Made by a program: the position numbers and the translations under genes
Shown here: positions 59,577-60,000 of the stretch, one piece after another
Layout: each line of letters opens with the position of its first letter
Position numbering within the stretch: position 1 is the stretch's first letter
NCBI GenBank assembly: GCA_914767715.1
Contig: OU612073.1
Location: 13,580,001 to 13,640,000, forward strand
Source: Membranipora membranacea
Lineage: Eukaryota; Bryozoa; Gymnolaemata; Cheilostomatida; Membraniporidae
Direction of reading: 5' to 3'
DNA length: 60,000 nucleotides
Notes under the pieces: generated by a model
What the model was told of the DNA's origin: nothing
The model's database searches: none
Seen by the model: only the letters and a program-made list of their open reading frames with translations

Positions 59577-60000
59577 CTCTCTCTTTTGGCCAATCGGTCA
59601 CTTTTCTTGGCCGATTGCACCCTCATTTCAGAAACAGTTTTGACACATTTAGAAAATAAAGTCAATCCAAATTTTCACAATACATTGTCCCAAAGATTTG
59701 GTCACATCTTAAAATCCAATTAAAATTAAAACACAATTTGTTTAAAAAGTGGTACAACTGATTGGTATTATCCCAAATTACAGGTGGCCAATCCCAACAA
59801 AAATGTTGCCAAATCATGTGCTAGGCATATTTGCAATCACAAAAGAGAAAGAAATTGTGATTTCCCGTGCAAGGCTGAATCACTCACTGTAGACCATGGA
59901 CAGATATGGCAAGCCTGCATGTATACTGATTCAACTGTTTGAAGTGAACTAAGTGAGTAAAGGCGATGACAAAAATTGCCCAGGGATTTTATGGAATATT
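59577..60000. other. Window end, nothing recognised
   Basis: No supported gene. The short minus-strand reading frame above 59,577 is an extension of the collagen pseudogene frame into unrelated sequence. Confidence 0.5.

Overview
The window is AT-rich, intron-bearing eukaryotic DNA from an invertebrate animal. The signs are short GT-AG introns, TATAAAAG promoters, AATAAA signals, tRNA-derived SINE heads, non-LTR retroelements and small DNA transposons. I cannot name the species. A sushi plus ITAM receptor family recalls the tunicate fester-type allorecognition receptors. The membrane-anchored, cuticle-like collagen recalls nematode-like animals. I treat the phylum as open.

Positions 1 to about 36,003 are a tandem array of three copies of a unit of about 10.6 kb (copy 1: 1-10,615; copy 2: 10,616-21,295; copy 3: 21,296-36,003, enlarged by insertions and cut short on the right). 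Each unit carries the same two-gene arrangement. On the minus strand is a multi-exon type I membrane receptor: signal peptide, two cysteine-containing ectodomain exons that look weakly CUB-like, one sushi/CCP domain, a transmembrane exon, a short linker exon and a large cytoplasmic exon with an ITAM (YEFI-x8-YCEI) and a YxxM motif. In the last intron of that receptor, on the plus strand and with its own TATA box, lies a two-exon gene for a small secreted eight-cysteine protein. I derived the splicing from splice-site sequence and phase; the reading frame runs through all junctions. All three receptor copies carry lesions, mostly different ones, yet the ITAM, sushi and transmembrane exons remain open in all three. 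Copy 2 is a mosaic: its left part matches copy 3, and it switches to copy 1 inside the signal-peptide codons of the secreted gene.

Copy 3 holds a complete, apparently young RTE-like LINE (27,112-30,342) with a 15-bp target-site duplication and an intact endonuclease-reverse transcriptase ORF.

From 36,004 to 40,300 there are dispersed repeats, a hairpin element and a LINE scrap. At 40,364-43,500 is a well-supported gene for a membrane-anchored, furin-site, Gly-X-Y collagen built like nematode cuticle collagens. A 446-bp non-autonomous DNA transposon sits in its 3' UTR. A decayed inverted copy of the collagen 3' end and its downstream flank lies at 58,004-59,576, and it preserves the transposon's empty site.

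From 44,000 to 54,000 there is a frameshifted unknown gene, SINEs, a decayed LINE on the minus strand, a hairpin, and a locally duplicated and inverted block with two small insertions. One of these is a 36-bp perfect palindrome flanked by a 6-bp duplication. At 54,113-54,962 is a compact, complete gene for a 51-residue secreted peptide with a C-x3-C-x11-C-x3-C pattern, as in helical-hairpin peptides. The rest is intergenic or old repeat. I found no rRNA, no convincing functional tRNA and no CRISPR array.
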